From: Actinoplanes sp. KI2
GTDB lineage: Bacteria; Actinomycetota; Actinomycetes; Mycobacteriales; Micromonosporaceae
NCBI RefSeq assembly: GCF_025630775.1
Contig: NZ_JAOSZE010000023.1
Span: 1-64,000 of the forward strand
Reading direction: 5' to 3'
Length of the DNA: 64,000 nt
Shown here: positions 7,040 to 15,150 of the stretch, piece by piece
How positions within the stretch are numbered: position 1 is the first letter of the stretch
How the letters are laid out: every line of letters starts with the position of its first letter
Notes under the pieces: generated by a model
Told to the model about the DNA's origin: nothing
The model's input: the letters and a program-made list of their open reading frames with translations, nothing else
The model's database searches: none
Program-made: the position numbers and the translations under genes

Positions 7040-8656
7040 TCAGCCGCAGTGAGTCCATCCACTGGTCCAGGACGTGCTCTCGTAGGTGCCGCCCCACTTG
7101 ACGCAGGCACTGGCCGCGGACAGCCGCACCGGCCCGGCGTACCACTGGAACAGCCCGGGGTTGCTCCCCGACGACCCGCCCTGAACGGCGAGTGTCGCGT
7201 TCAGCCCGACCGCCCCGTTCCCGTTGTGCACCATCGTGACGACGCAGTTGTACCCGGAGTTGTAGAGCAGGTAGATCGTTGCCGACCCGAGGTTGTGCGA
7301 GTCGATGACGCTGTACCCCGACCCGCAGACCCCCGCCGCGGTGTACGGGTTGGCCGTCGAGGATCCCGACCCGCAGTGCCCGTAGTCGCTGGTCCAGGAG
7401 CTGGACGAGTACGACCCGCCCCACTTCACGCAGGACGACGGCGCATACTCGTAGACCGGTCCCGCGTAGTACGTGTAAGACCCGGAGTCGCTGGTGGACG
7501 CCCCGCCCTGCACCGCGAGCGTCGCCTTGCCCGCCACCGCCCCCGCGATGTCGCTGTAGAGCGTCACCACGCAGTTGTTCCCGCTCGAGCCGTTGTAGAG
7601 CAGATAGACCGTCGCCCCCGACAGCGCGTGGTGGTCGACCACGTCGTATCCGTCCCCGCAGACCTGGTTGGCGGTGTACGGATTCGATCCGGACGGCGCC
7701 GGCGACCCGTCCCCGCTTCCGCAGTGCCCGTAGCCGCTGGTCCACGACGAGGTCTTGTACGTGCCGCCCCACTTGACGCACGAGTCGGGCGCGTACGCGG
7801 TGACCGGTCCCGCATACCAGTGGTAGCTCCCCGGATCGGACACCGTTCCGGAACCCTGCACGGTCAGGGTCGCGTTCATCGAAACGGCACCGCCGTCGGC
7901 GTCGGCCAGCGTCACCACGCAGTTCTTGCCCGAGTCGTCGTCGTACAGCAGGAAGACGGTCGCCGCGCCGAGGTCGTGCGAGTCGACCACCCCGAACCCG
8001 CTGCCGCACAGCGCCGACGCCGAGTACGGGTTTCCCGACGTGTCCGGGGGGTTCGAGCCGCCGCTGCCGGACGCCCCGACGAACCCGGTGATGTAGTAGC
8101 TCTCCGCCGCGACCCAGGACCCGGTGGAGGCCGACCCGGCCGGGATGGTGATCTTCACGACCGACGAGGTGACGGCGAAGTGCGCCATGCTGCCGCTCTC
8201 GCCGCCCCAGTCGCCGTTCGCGGTCACCACCGAGCCGTCCGCGTTGACCGCCGTCACGATCGCGACGTGATTGGCGTAGCCGCCGCGGCTGGAGGAGAAC
8301 ACGACGGCGTCGCCCGGCTGGGCGGTGCCGTGGAACGTGCCGTGCGACTGCCCGTACGTGTAGAAGCTCTGCGCCGCCGCGGTCAGGCCGGACACGTTGA
8401 GCCCCGAGTTCCGCCACACCCACTTGGCGAAGTCGGCGCACCAGTACTCGGGTCCGCCCGAGTAGCCGCCCGCGCAACTGTGCTCGAACTGCGAGCCGCC
8501 GAGCGAGTTCGTGGCCGGGTGCTGCGCGCACGTGCCGGCGCTCTTGTTGTAGTTCGCCGCGGCGAGCGTGGCGGCGCTCGCGGTCGATGCCTGCGCGGCC
8601 GTCGGCGCGGCGAGGAGCGCCGCGACGAGGGCGAGGGCAAACAGAATGCGTCTCAT
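7040..8656 (-). CDS. Secreted CHAP-domain hydrolase with three spore-associated-protein-like repeats
   Basis: 538 residues if translation starts at ATG 8656, which begins the signal peptide MRRILFALALVAALLAAP and ends near AQA. An in-frame ATG at 8701 would add 15 residues and spoil the signal. Residues about 55-195 are a CHAP amidase/peptidase domain: catalytic Cys73 in YWCADF, PGDAVVF, and His130 in ANHVAIV. Three similar ~100-residue units follow (about 205-310, 325-430, 440-538). Each runs from NPY...VCGSGYxVxDSH through TVYLLYN, NCVVT and YAGPV to CVKWGG and HCG. From memory these resemble Streptomyces spore-associated protein A. The product likely cleaves peptidoglycan cross-links outside the cell, with the repeats acting as disulfide-stabilised wall-binding modules. 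Confidence 0.88.
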   Translation of the reverse strand: MRRILFALALVAALLAAPTAAQASTASAATLAAANYNKSAGTCAQHPATNSLGGSQFEHSCAGGYSGGPEYWCADFAKWVWRNSGLNVSGLTAAAQSFYTYGQSHGTFHGTAQPGDAVVFSSSRGGYANHVAIVTAVNADGSVVTANGDWGGESGSMAHFAVTSSVVKITIPAGSASTGSWVAAESYYITGFVGASGSGGSNPPDTSGNPYSASALCGSGFGVVDSHDLGAATVFLLYDDDSGKNCVVTLADADGGAVSMNATLTVQGSGTVSDPGSYHWYAGPVTAYAPDSCVKWGGTYKTSSWTSGYGHCGSGDGSPAPSGSNPYTANQVCGDGYDVVDHHALSGATVYLLYNGSSGNNCVVTLYSDIAGAVAGKATLAVQGGASTSDSGSYTYYAGPVYEYAPSSCVKWGGSYSSSSWTSDYGHCGSGSSTANPYTAAGVCGSGYSVIDSHNLGSATIYLLYNSGYNCVVTMVHNGNGAVGLNATLAVQGGSSGSNPGLFQWYAGPVRLSAASACVKWGGTYESTSWTSGWTHCG

Positions 8657-8720
8657 GCCGACACCATCGATGTCGGCTGATGAAAAAAGAAGCCGGGTCA
8701 ATCAACTCCGGTCAATCAAC
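8657..8720 (-). promoter_or_regulatory. Leader of the CHAP gene: hairpin at the start codon and paired direct repeats
   Basis: GCCGACA (8657-8663) and TGTCGGC (8671-8677) form an inverted repeat immediately before ATG 8656, where a ribosome-binding site would be expected; no Shine-Dalgarno is visible. Further upstream GTCAATCAAC occurs twice, at 8697-8706 and 8711-8720, 14 bp apart. The arrangement suggests regulator half-sites plus a leader hairpin; no known riboswitch consensus was recognised. Confidence 0.4.
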
Positions 8721-8747
8721 CGGCCGGCCGGCCGGCCGCGGGCCGGC
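8720..8747 (-). terminator. Candidate terminator of the tautomerase gene
   Basis: A run of CCGG/GGCC palindromic steps, able to fold into a very GC-rich hairpin, lies 8 bp past the leftward tautomerase stop and just upstream of the CHAP promoter. There is no U-tract. It could also simply be low-complexity sequence. Confidence 0.4.
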
Positions 8748-8755
8748 GGGGTCGG

Positions 8756-9142
8756 CTAGGAGCCGATGACCCGTCCGCCCAGGCCGGACCGGGACGTGGG
8801 TTGGCCGACCAGCTCGACGAGCACCTCGTCGCGGCACCCGTCGCCGAAGACGGCGGTGACGGCGTCGGTGAATGCGGCGACGAGGTGGGCGACGACTCGC
8901 GCTGCGTCCTCCCTGGCGAACACCTCCTCGCGCATGCCGAAGGTGACCGAGGGAGCGGCGGTGGCGACCGCCGTTCCGCCGCGCGCCCACCGTCCGGCGG
9001 GGATGCCGATCAGCCGGACGTCCACCGAGCTGCGGGCCCATTCGCCGTACACGGACACGACGGCGCTCGTCAGTTCCCCGATGAGGGCGGGTTCGCGTCC
9101 GGCGAGCTCGTCCTCGAGCGCGTGAAGCGTCACGTGCGGCAT
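8756..9142 (-). CDS. Fused two-domain tautomerase-superfamily protein
   Basis: 128 residues starting at ATG 9142, chosen because GAGGAG lies 9 bp upstream and because it exposes Pro as residue 2 (MPHVTL), the catalytic N-terminal proline of the 4-oxalocrotonate tautomerase superfamily after Met removal. A longer frame to 9433 lacks support. The sequence reads as two ~60-residue beta-alpha-beta halves: MPHVTL...DVRLIGI, then APSVTFGM...DEVLVELVG, the second without a terminal Pro. Length and layout match fused members such as malonate semialdehyde decarboxylase-like or CaaD-like proteins. The substrate is unknown. Divergent from the methyltransferase at 9294. Confidence 0.8.
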   Translation of the reverse strand: MPHVTLHALEDELAGREPALIGELTSAVVSVYGEWARSSVDVRLIGIPAGRWARGGTAVATAAPSVTFGMREEVFAREDAARVVAHLVAAFTDAVTAVFGDGCRDEVLVELVGQPTSRSGLGGRVIGS

Positions 9143-9293
9143 CGGCAACTCCTCGTCCTGTGCTCTCGCGACAATCCTCTCAAGCCGACTCGTCGGGCCG
9201 GCTCCGGACCGCCAGGACGCGATCACCCGCCGGCGATGATCACCATCTGATCCGCTCTTGCGGGGGTGATGTGGATCGCCGAAGCTGCTGCAT

Positions 9294-10544
9294 ATGACGG
9301 AGACCGGCGTCCCCACCACTCCCGCGACCCGCTGGCCCGATGTGGAGCGCGTGCCCCGCGCCCCGCTGCGCGCGGTCACCGCCAGGGCGCTGCTGAAGTT
9401 CGTCGCCGGCCGGATCCCGGTCCGGGTCGTCACCGGCGACGAGCCGCAGCCGCCCGGCCCGCCGGTGCTTCGGCTGCGCCGGCCGGACGCGTTCTACCGC
9501 CGGATCGGCACGACCGGGCTGATCGGGCTGGGCGAGGCCTACCAGGCCGGCGACTGGTACGCCGACGACCTCGCCGGGCTGTTGACCGCGGCCGCCGCGG
9601 GGATGAACGGATCGCTCGGCGGCTACCGCAAGCTGGCGAAGCTGCGGCACGTGCCGTGGCTGAAGCCGCTGCACGGCGCGCGGTCGCCGGCCAGCGAGGA
9701 GAACACGGTCGAGGGCGCCCGCCGCAACATCCAGCGCCACTACGATCTGTCCAACGAGATGTTCGCGCTCTTCCTCGACGAGACCATGACGTACTCGTCG
9801 GGTCTGTTCGCCGGCCCCGAGGACGAGGACCTGGCCGCCGCCCAGCGCCGGAAGATCGACCGCCTGCTCGACCTGACCGGCGTCGGCGACGGCACGCGGG
9901 TCCTGGAGATCGGCACCGGCTGGGGCGAGCTCGCCATCCGGGCCGCCCGGCGCGGCGCCCGGGTGCACACCGTCACCATCTCGACCGAGCAGCAGCAGCT
10001 CGCCCAGCAGCGGGTGACCGACGCGGGCGTCGCCGATCGGGTGACCATCGAGCTGTGCGACTACCGGCACGTCATCGGCGAGCGGGAATACGACGCGATC
10101 ATCAGCGTCGAGATGATCGAGGCGGTCGGCCGTAAGTACTGGCCGGACTACTTCGGCGCGATCGATCGGCTGCTCGCGCCCGGCGGCCGGGCCGGCCTCC
10201 AGGCGATCACCCTGCCCGATCACCGGATCGAGTTCGCCGAGACGTACACGTGGGTGCAGAAGTACATCTTCCCCGGCGGCGTGATGCTCTCGACCGAGGA
10301 GGTGGCCCGCCAACTCGCGGCGGGCACCTCGTTGCGGTCGGTCGAGAAGCGAGCGTTCGGCTGGAGTTACGCGAAGACGCTGCGGGCGTGGCGGGAAAGG
10401 TTCCTGTCCAACGCCGACCAGGTCCGGTCGCTCGGCTTCGACGACATCTTCGTGCGCACCTGGGAGTACTACCTGGCGTACTGCGAGGCGGGCTTCGTCT
10501 CCGGCGAGATCGACGTCTGTCAGCTCATTCTCGATCGGGAGTGA
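9294..10544 (+). CDS. Cyclopropane-fatty-acyl-phospholipid synthase family methyltransferase
   Basis: 416 residues. An N-terminal region (about 1-135) typical of the CFA synthase family contains GLGEAYQAGDWYADDL. The SAM-binding Rossmann domain follows, with NIQRHYDLSN, FLDETMTYSSG, motif I VLEIGTGWGELAI (about 202-214), YRHV, and ISVEMIEAVG, whose Glu corresponds to the bicarbonate/active-site region. The later motifs YWPDYF, LQAITLPD and KYIFPGG are all intact. The expected reaction is methylene or methyl transfer from SAM to unsaturated acyl chains of membrane lipids; related actinobacterial enzymes make cyclopropane or methyl-branched fatty acids. No strong Shine-Dalgarno is seen before ATG 9294. 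Confidence 0.93.
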   Translation: MTETGVPTTPATRWPDVERVPRAPLRAVTARALLKFVAGRIPVRVVTGDEPQPPGPPVLRLRRPDAFYRRIGTTGLIGLGEAYQAGDWYADDLAGLLTAAAAGMNGSLGGYRKLAKLRHVPWLKPLHGARSPASEENTVEGARRNIQRHYDLSNEMFALFLDETMTYSSGLFAGPEDEDLAAAQRRKIDRLLDLTGVGDGTRVLEIGTGWGELAIRAARRGARVHTVTISTEQQQLAQQRVTDAGVADRVTIELCDYRHVIGEREYDAIISVEMIEAVGRKYWPDYFGAIDRLLAPGGRAGLQAITLPDHRIEFAETYTWVQKYIFPGGVMLSTEEVARQLAAGTSLRSVEKRAFGWSYAKTLRAWRERFLSNADQVRSLGFDDIFVRTWEYYLAYCEAGFVSGEIDVCQLILDRE

Positions 10545-10564
10545 GCGGCGTCGCGCGCCCCGGC

Positions 10565-11131
10565 TCAATCACCGCGCGCCGGCGTCTCGGGCATCAGGTA
10601 GCCGTCGCGCACGATCCGGTTCACCCCGTGCAGGTAGGCCTCCGGCGACTCCGGCTTGAGCGTGGCGAGGCCGTCCACGTACCGGTTGAACATGCTGAAC
10701 GCCGCCGCGATCAGCACCGTGTCGTGCACCTCCCGATCGGTGGCCCCCTCGGCGCGCGCGTCGGCCACCAGCCATGCGGTCACGTTACGGCCGTCCTCCC
10801 GAACGGCCGCCGCGATTCGCAGCAGCGACCGGAGCTTCGCGGTGATCGGCGCCGTCTCCAGGTCGGCCCGCACCTCGTCGACGAGGCGCACTCCCTGCGG
10901 CAGCTGGGCGGCCGCGAACGCGGCGTGCGACGCCGCGCAGTAGTCGCATTCGTTCAGCTCCGACACATAGGCAGCGATCAGTTCCCGCTCCCCGGGCGAG
11001 AGCGTGCTCGGCCCGCGCAGCAACACCTCGGCCAGCATCATCAATGGTTGCGCCGTCTCCGGCCGGTACCGCAGCAGCCCCTGGATCCCCGGAAACGCGG
11101 TCTCGTCAACGCCGAGGTCGATGTGCGCCAT
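10565..11131 (-). CDS. AhpD-like / peroxidase-related carboxymuconolactone decarboxylase family protein
   Basis: 188 residues, all-helical. The redox motif ECDYCAASH (about residues 61-69) gives the ExxCxxCxxxH signature of AhpD-like alkylhydroperoxidases, preceded by LSPGERELIAAYVS. Such proteins act in peroxide defence with a lipoyl or thiol partner, although many peroxidase-related members have no proven substrate. TATCCT lies 6 bp before ATG, so the mRNA may be leaderless. The gene converges on the methyltransferase (20-bp gap) and is divergent from the GGT gene. Confidence 0.85.
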   Translation of the reverse strand: MAHIDLGVDETAFPGIQGLLRYRPETAQPLMMLAEVLLRGPSTLSPGERELIAAYVSELNECDYCAASHAAFAAAQLPQGVRLVDEVRADLETAPITAKLRSLLRIAAAVREDGRNVTAWLVADARAEGATDREVHDTVLIAAAFSMFNRYVDGLATLKPESPEAYLHGVNRIVRDGYLMPETPARGD

Positions 11132-11241
11132 CGCAGCAGGATAGGTGTCCGGCGATCACCCGGAAAGGCCCTGGGTGTCCTGCGCGCTCGTCGGCATCGT
11201 CCTTAGGATCGACGAAGTTGCCGATCGCATCGGGAGGAACG

Positions 11242-12684
11242 ATGGCCGTCGCGGTTGCCGCACCCCATCCGGCCGCGGTCGAGGCTGCCCGCGAGGTGGT
11301 CGCGCGGGGCGGAAACGCGTTCGACGCCGCGCTCGCGGCGGCCGGGGCGCTCACCGTCGCCTATCCGCATCAATGCTCGGCCGGGGGTGACCTGGTCGCG
11401 ATCGTCCGCCCCGCCGGGGGAGTGCCCCGGGCGGTGCTGTCGATCGGCGCGGCGGCCGCGGGCGTGGACATCGCGGCGTTACGGGCGGCCGGCGATCGGA
11501 TGCCGTTCGACGGGCCGCAGACGATCACGGTGCCCGGCGTGGTGGCCGGCTGGGCGGCGATCGCCGGTCTCGGTGCGCGCCTGGCCTTGAGCGAGCTGCT
11601 CGCCCCGGCGATCCGCCTGGCGACCGCGGGTGTCCCGGTCAGCCCGGGTCTGCGGCGGGCGATCGCTGGTCGGATCGATGCGATCCGGTCGGATCCGGGC
11701 TTGTCCGCCCTGCTGTTGCGCGGCGATGACCGTCTCGTGCAGCCGGTGCTCGCCGAGACGCTCACCGCGATCGGAACCGATTGGCGTTCGTTCTACGAGG
11801 GCGACCTCGCGCGGCGTCTCGCCGCGGGCCTGGGCAGGCTGGGCAGCCCGATCGTCGCCGCGGACCTCGCCGCGCACCGGGCCGAGGTGGTTCCGCCGCT
11901 GACCCGGGCGCTCGGCGAGGTCGTCTGGCATGCGGCCCCGCCGCCGGTGCAGGGCCCGACCTTCCTGGCCGTCGTCGGCGCCGACGATCTGCTCGCGGCC
12001 TCGCACCGAGCCCGCCAGGCCCGCGACGCCCGGCTCGGCGACCCGCGCACCGGCCCGATCGACCTGGACGGGATGCTCGCGCCCGACCCCGGCCGGGCTG
12101 TTGCTGTGGATGGCGCGGCCGACGGGCGAAGGGGACCGGGCACGGGAGCGGTCCGATCGGATTCGGCCCAGGTTGGACCGAAGCCGGCCGGCGACACCGT
12201 GGCGGTCACGGCCGTCGACGATGACGGGATCGCGGTCACGCTCATTCAGAGCGTCTTCGGGAGTTTCGGGTCGGGTCTGCTCGATCCGGGCACCGGGCTC
12301 GTGCTGCACAACCGCGGCTCGTCGTTCCGGCTCGAGCCGGATCACCCCGGCCGGATCGCTCCGGGCAGCCGCCCGCCGCACACGCTCTGCCCGACCATGG
12401 CGCTCACCGGCGGCGACGTGCTCGCGCTCGGCTGCCAGGGCGGCCGCAACCAGCCGTGGATCCTGGCCCAGGTCGCCGGCGAGGCGCTCGGCTCCGACGA
12501 CCTGCCCGGCTTGCTGACCAGGCCGCGCTGGTTCTTCGACGGCACCGCGGTGGTGACCGAGCCGGGCGTCGACGCGCTCGTCGACGACGCCGGCCACGTA
12601 CAGGTCAGCCGCCTCCGCGCCGGCCGGCTCGCGTCCGCGAGCGACCCCCGGGCCGACGGTCGGGCCGCGGTGTTGCCGGGATAG
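11242..12684 (+). CDS. Gamma-glutamyltransferase family protein (cytoplasmic)
   Basis: 480 residues from ATG 11242, which follows GGGAGGA with good spacing; the frame is open upstream to 11044 but that part is not protein-like. N-terminal nucleophile hydrolase of the GGT family: HPAAVEAAREVVARGGNAFDAALAA, the small-residue substrate loop, PGVVAGW, and the autocleavage/nucleophile region GDTVAVTAVDDDG, whose Thr aligns with the catalytic Thr of TTHYSVVD in classical enzymes. PHTLCPTMAL and GCQGGRNQPWI complete the small subunit. No signal peptide, so it probably acts in the cytosol on gamma-glutamyl amides, acylated amino acids or a cephalosporin-type substrate. A linker of about 40 residues before the Thr is poorly conserved. 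Confidence 0.85.
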   Translation: MAVAVAAPHPAAVEAAREVVARGGNAFDAALAAAGALTVAYPHQCSAGGDLVAIVRPAGGVPRAVLSIGAAAAGVDIAALRAAGDRMPFDGPQTITVPGVVAGWAAIAGLGARLALSELLAPAIRLATAGVPVSPGLRRAIAGRIDAIRSDPGLSALLLRGDDRLVQPVLAETLTAIGTDWRSFYEGDLARRLAAGLGRLGSPIVAADLAAHRAEVVPPLTRALGEVVWHAAPPPVQGPTFLAVVGADDLLAASHRARQARDARLGDPRTGPIDLDGMLAPDPGRAVAVDGAADGRRGPGTGAVRSDSAQVGPKPAGDTVAVTAVDDDGIAVTLIQSVFGSFGSGLLDPGTGLVLHNRGSSFRLEPDHPGRIAPGSRPPHTLCPTMALTGGDVLALGCQGGRNQPWILAQVAGEALGSDDLPGLLTRPRWFFDGTAVVTEPGVDALVDDAGHVQVSRLRAGRLASASDPRADGRAAVLPG

Positions 12685-12763
12685 CCGCACGGCCGGTCTG
12701 TGCGCGGTGTCGCCCGGGTAGCGCACGGCAGGTGGGCGGGGTGTTACCGGGACAGCTGCGCGG
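12669..12763. repeat. Degenerate tandem repeat at the GGT 3' end
   Basis: Three related 23-24-bp units of the form GGTGTYRCCSGGRYAGC...GCGG start near 12669, 12706 and 12740. The first covers the last codons and stop of the GGT gene. Probably a decayed minisatellite; no clear terminator is present in this convergent gap. Confidence 0.5.
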
Positions 12764-12798
12764 TGTTCGCGGGAGAAGGCTCGGGAGAGCCGCGCCGA

Positions 12799-13749
12799 TC
12801 AGGGGAGCAGCTGGTCGAGGGCCGGGGCCTTCTTGAAGATCCCGTCCTGCTCGCCCAACTTGGCCACCTGGTCCAACGAGGCCCGATTGATGTCCTGCGG
12901 CCAGTCCGGGAGGATCATGCCGATCCGGACCGTGTCGTTGATGGGCGTGTAGGTGCCGACCACATCCCGTACCTCATCCGGGTTGTGCTCGGCGTATCTG
13001 AGCGACTCCTTGATCGCGTCGGTGAAGGTCGTGACCAGCTGTGGGTCCTGCACGATCGTGTCCGTGCTGGTGAAGTAGAGCGCCACCGTCAGGTCGGGCG
13101 CCGTGTCCACGAAGTTCGACGCCAGCACCTGCGCGCCCGTGGTGATCGCCTCGGAGAGCTGGGGCTCGACCACCCAGATCGCGTCGACCTTGCCCGATCG
13201 CAAGGCGCCGTTCATGGTCGGGAACGGCATCGCCTCGAACTTGAGGTTCTTCGCGTCGCCGCCGGCCTTGCGCACCGACTGGCGGACCGTCGTGTCGCCG
13301 ATGTTCTTCAGCACGTTGACCGCGATCGTCTTGCCGGCCAGATCCTTCGGCGACCGGATGGTGCTGCCGTCCTTGACCACGATGGCCGAGAAGTCCCGCC
13401 CGGGACGGCCGGTCGAGGCGACCCCGCTGGCGACCGCCTTGATCGGCGCGCCGTCGGCCTGCGCGGCCATCAGTGAGGTCACGTTGCTGAAGCCGAACTG
13501 GTACTTGCCGGCCAGCACGCCCTTGACGATCGGACCGCCGCCCTGCTCCTGCACCAGGTTGAGATCGATTCCCCGCTTGCTGAAGAAGCCTTTCGCCTTG
13601 CCCAGGTAGATCGGCGCGACGTCGATGATGGCGATGACGCCGACGTCCACCTTGGTGCCGACCGGCTCCTTCGCGGACTTGGCGGAGGTGCAGGCCGTGC
13701 CGGCGAGCAGCGTAGTGAGCATGGCGACCGTGGCGAGGATCCGACGCAT
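12799..13749 (-). CDS. NitT/TauT-type ABC substrate-binding lipoprotein (orphan)
   Basis: 316 residues from ATG 13749, which has AGGGAG 9 bp upstream. A lipoprotein signal (MRRILATVAMLTTLLAGTAC) has its lipobox Cys near residue 20. The mature part is an SBP of the nitrate/sulfonate/taurine/thiamine-precursor type: PIYLGKAKGFFSKRGIDLNLV, GGGPIVKGVLAGKYQFGFSNV, DLAGKTIAVN, KVDAIWVVEP. These bind small anions, sulfonates or pyrimidine/pyridine precursors outside the membrane and hand them to a permease. No permease or ATPase of this class lies beside it; the neighbouring importer belongs to another class with its own binding protein. The substrate is not inferable. Confidence 0.88.
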   Translation of the reverse strand: MRRILATVAMLTTLLAGTACTSAKSAKEPVGTKVDVGVIAIIDVAPIYLGKAKGFFSKRGIDLNLVQEQGGGPIVKGVLAGKYQFGFSNVTSLMAAQADGAPIKAVASGVASTGRPGRDFSAIVVKDGSTIRSPKDLAGKTIAVNVLKNIGDTTVRQSVRKAGGDAKNLKFEAMPFPTMNGALRSGKVDAIWVVEPQLSEAITTGAQVLASNFVDTAPDLTVALYFTSTDTIVQDPQLVTTFTDAIKESLRYAEHNPDEVRDVVGTYTPINDTVRIGMILPDWPQDINRASLDQVAKLGEQDGIFKKAPALDQLLP

Positions 13750-13944
13750 GGGTGTGCTCCCTGGAGAAATATGCGTGGCGGACGCAGACGGACGGCGCAA
13801 GATGCGCCGGGCGCACGGTACCGCGATCTTCATCGCAATGACACAGAGAGAATGGGCAGAACTGCATTCAGTAAGGAAGGCGTGGTGACGGAGGGTGGGC
13901 GATGTGTGCCCGAGTGACCACTGTGCCCACGATGATCAGGCAGA

Positions 13945-15150
13945 TCACCAGTCGTGCAGGGTGCCGTCCGCCAGCCGGCTCACCGGCAGCGAGGCCGGCC
14001 GGTACGGGTATTTCGCGGCGAGCGCCTCGTCGATGTCGACCCCGAGGCCCGGCTCCTCCGACGGATGCAGGTAGCCGTCCGCGTAGCGGTACCCGTGCGG
14101 GAACACCTCGTCGGTCTCGGGCGCGTGCGGCATGTACTCCTGCAGGCCGAAGTTGGGGACGGCCAGGTCCAGGTGCAGCGCCGCGGACATGCAGATCGGC
14201 GACAGGTCGGTGGCACCGTGCGAGCCGGTGCGTACGTGGTGCAGCGCGGCGAGGTCGAAGATCCGGCGCAGGTGGGTGATGCCGCCGGCGTGCACGACCG
14301 TGGCCCGGATGTAGTCGATGAGCTGCTCGCGGATCAGCCGTTCGCCGTCCCAGATCGAGTTGAAGACCTCGCCGACCGCCAGCGGCGTGGTGGTGTGCTG
14401 CCGGATCAGCCGGTAGCCGTCCGGCAGCTCGGCCGGCACCGGATCCTCCAGCCAGGTCAGCGCGTACGGCTCGAGCGACTTGCCGAGCCGCGCCGCCTCG
14501 ATCGGGGTGAGCCGGTGGTGCACGTCGTGCAGCAGCCGCAGCCCCGGCCCGAACTCCGCCCGCACGCGCGCCAGAACCCCGGGAAGGTGCGCCAGGTAGT
14601 GCTCCGTGGACCACACCGACTCGGCCGGGATCGCGGCCGAGGCGGGCTCGTAGATGGCCGCCGCGGACACACCGTACATCTCGGAAATTTCTGGAATAGC
14701 CGCTTGGACGCGAACTGCTCGATAGCCGCGGGAGACGAACGAGGCCACCGACGACAGCAAATCGTCGACAGTGGCGCCATTCGCATGCCCGTACACGGAA
14801 ACCCCGGAGCGCGACCGCCCGCCCAGAAGTTGGTAGACGGGAAGCCCGGCCACCTTTCCCTTGATGTCCCACAGGGCCGTGTCGACCGCCGCGATGGCCG
14901 TCATGGTGACCGGCCCCCGCCGCCAATAGGCACCCTTGTAGAGGTATTGCCAGGTGTCCTCGATCCGCGCCGGGTCGCGCCCGATCAGCAAGGGAACAAC
15001 ATGCTCGTTCAGGTACGCGGCAACCGCCAGTTCCCGCCCGTTGAGCGTCGCGTCGCCGACCCCGGTGAGACCGTCGGACGTCTCGATTTTGAGCGTGACG
15101 AAATTGCGGCCCGGAGAACACACGATGACCCTCGCCGCCGCGATGCTCAC
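13945..15150 (-). CDS. manD: D-mannonate dehydratase (ManD, enolase superfamily)
   Basis: 401 residues, the usual ManD length. GTG 15150 is the start: AAGGAGG lies 6-12 bp upstream and GTGA overlaps the stop of the permease gene. The N-terminal capping domain has CPGRNFVTLKIET-like sequence (here CSPGRNFVTLKIET), GDATLNGRELAVAAYL, and WQYLYKGAYWRRGPVTM. The barrel carries acidic metal ligands in HDVHHRL, WLEDPVP and VGEVF, and HHVRTGSHGATDLSP. ManD dehydrates D-mannonate, or in some members D-gluconate, to 2-keto-3-deoxygluconate. Being last in an operon with a binding-protein importer and LacI regulator suggests that a sugar acid or a sugar converted to one is imported and dehydrated. Confidence 0.9.
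   Translation of the reverse strand: MSIAAARVIVCSPGRNFVTLKIETSDGLTGVGDATLNGRELAVAAYLNEHVVPLLIGRDPARIEDTWQYLYKGAYWRRGPVTMTAIAAVDTALWDIKGKVAGLPVYQLLGGRSRSGVSVYGHANGATVDDLLSSVASFVSRGYRAVRVQAAIPEISEMYGVSAAAIYEPASAAIPAESVWSTEHYLAHLPGVLARVRAEFGPGLRLLHDVHHRLTPIEAARLGKSLEPYALTWLEDPVPAELPDGYRLIRQHTTTPLAVGEVFNSIWDGERLIREQLIDYIRATVVHAGGITHLRRIFDLAALHHVRTGSHGATDLSPICMSAALHLDLAVPNFGLQEYMPHAPETDEVFPHGYRYADGYLHPSEEPGLGVDIDEALAAKYPYRPASLPVSRLADGTLHDW

Noticed and set aside
8720..8747. Riboswitch or attachment site in the GGCC-rich run
   Set aside because: It is simple alternating CCGG sequence. Only a terminator reading is defensible.
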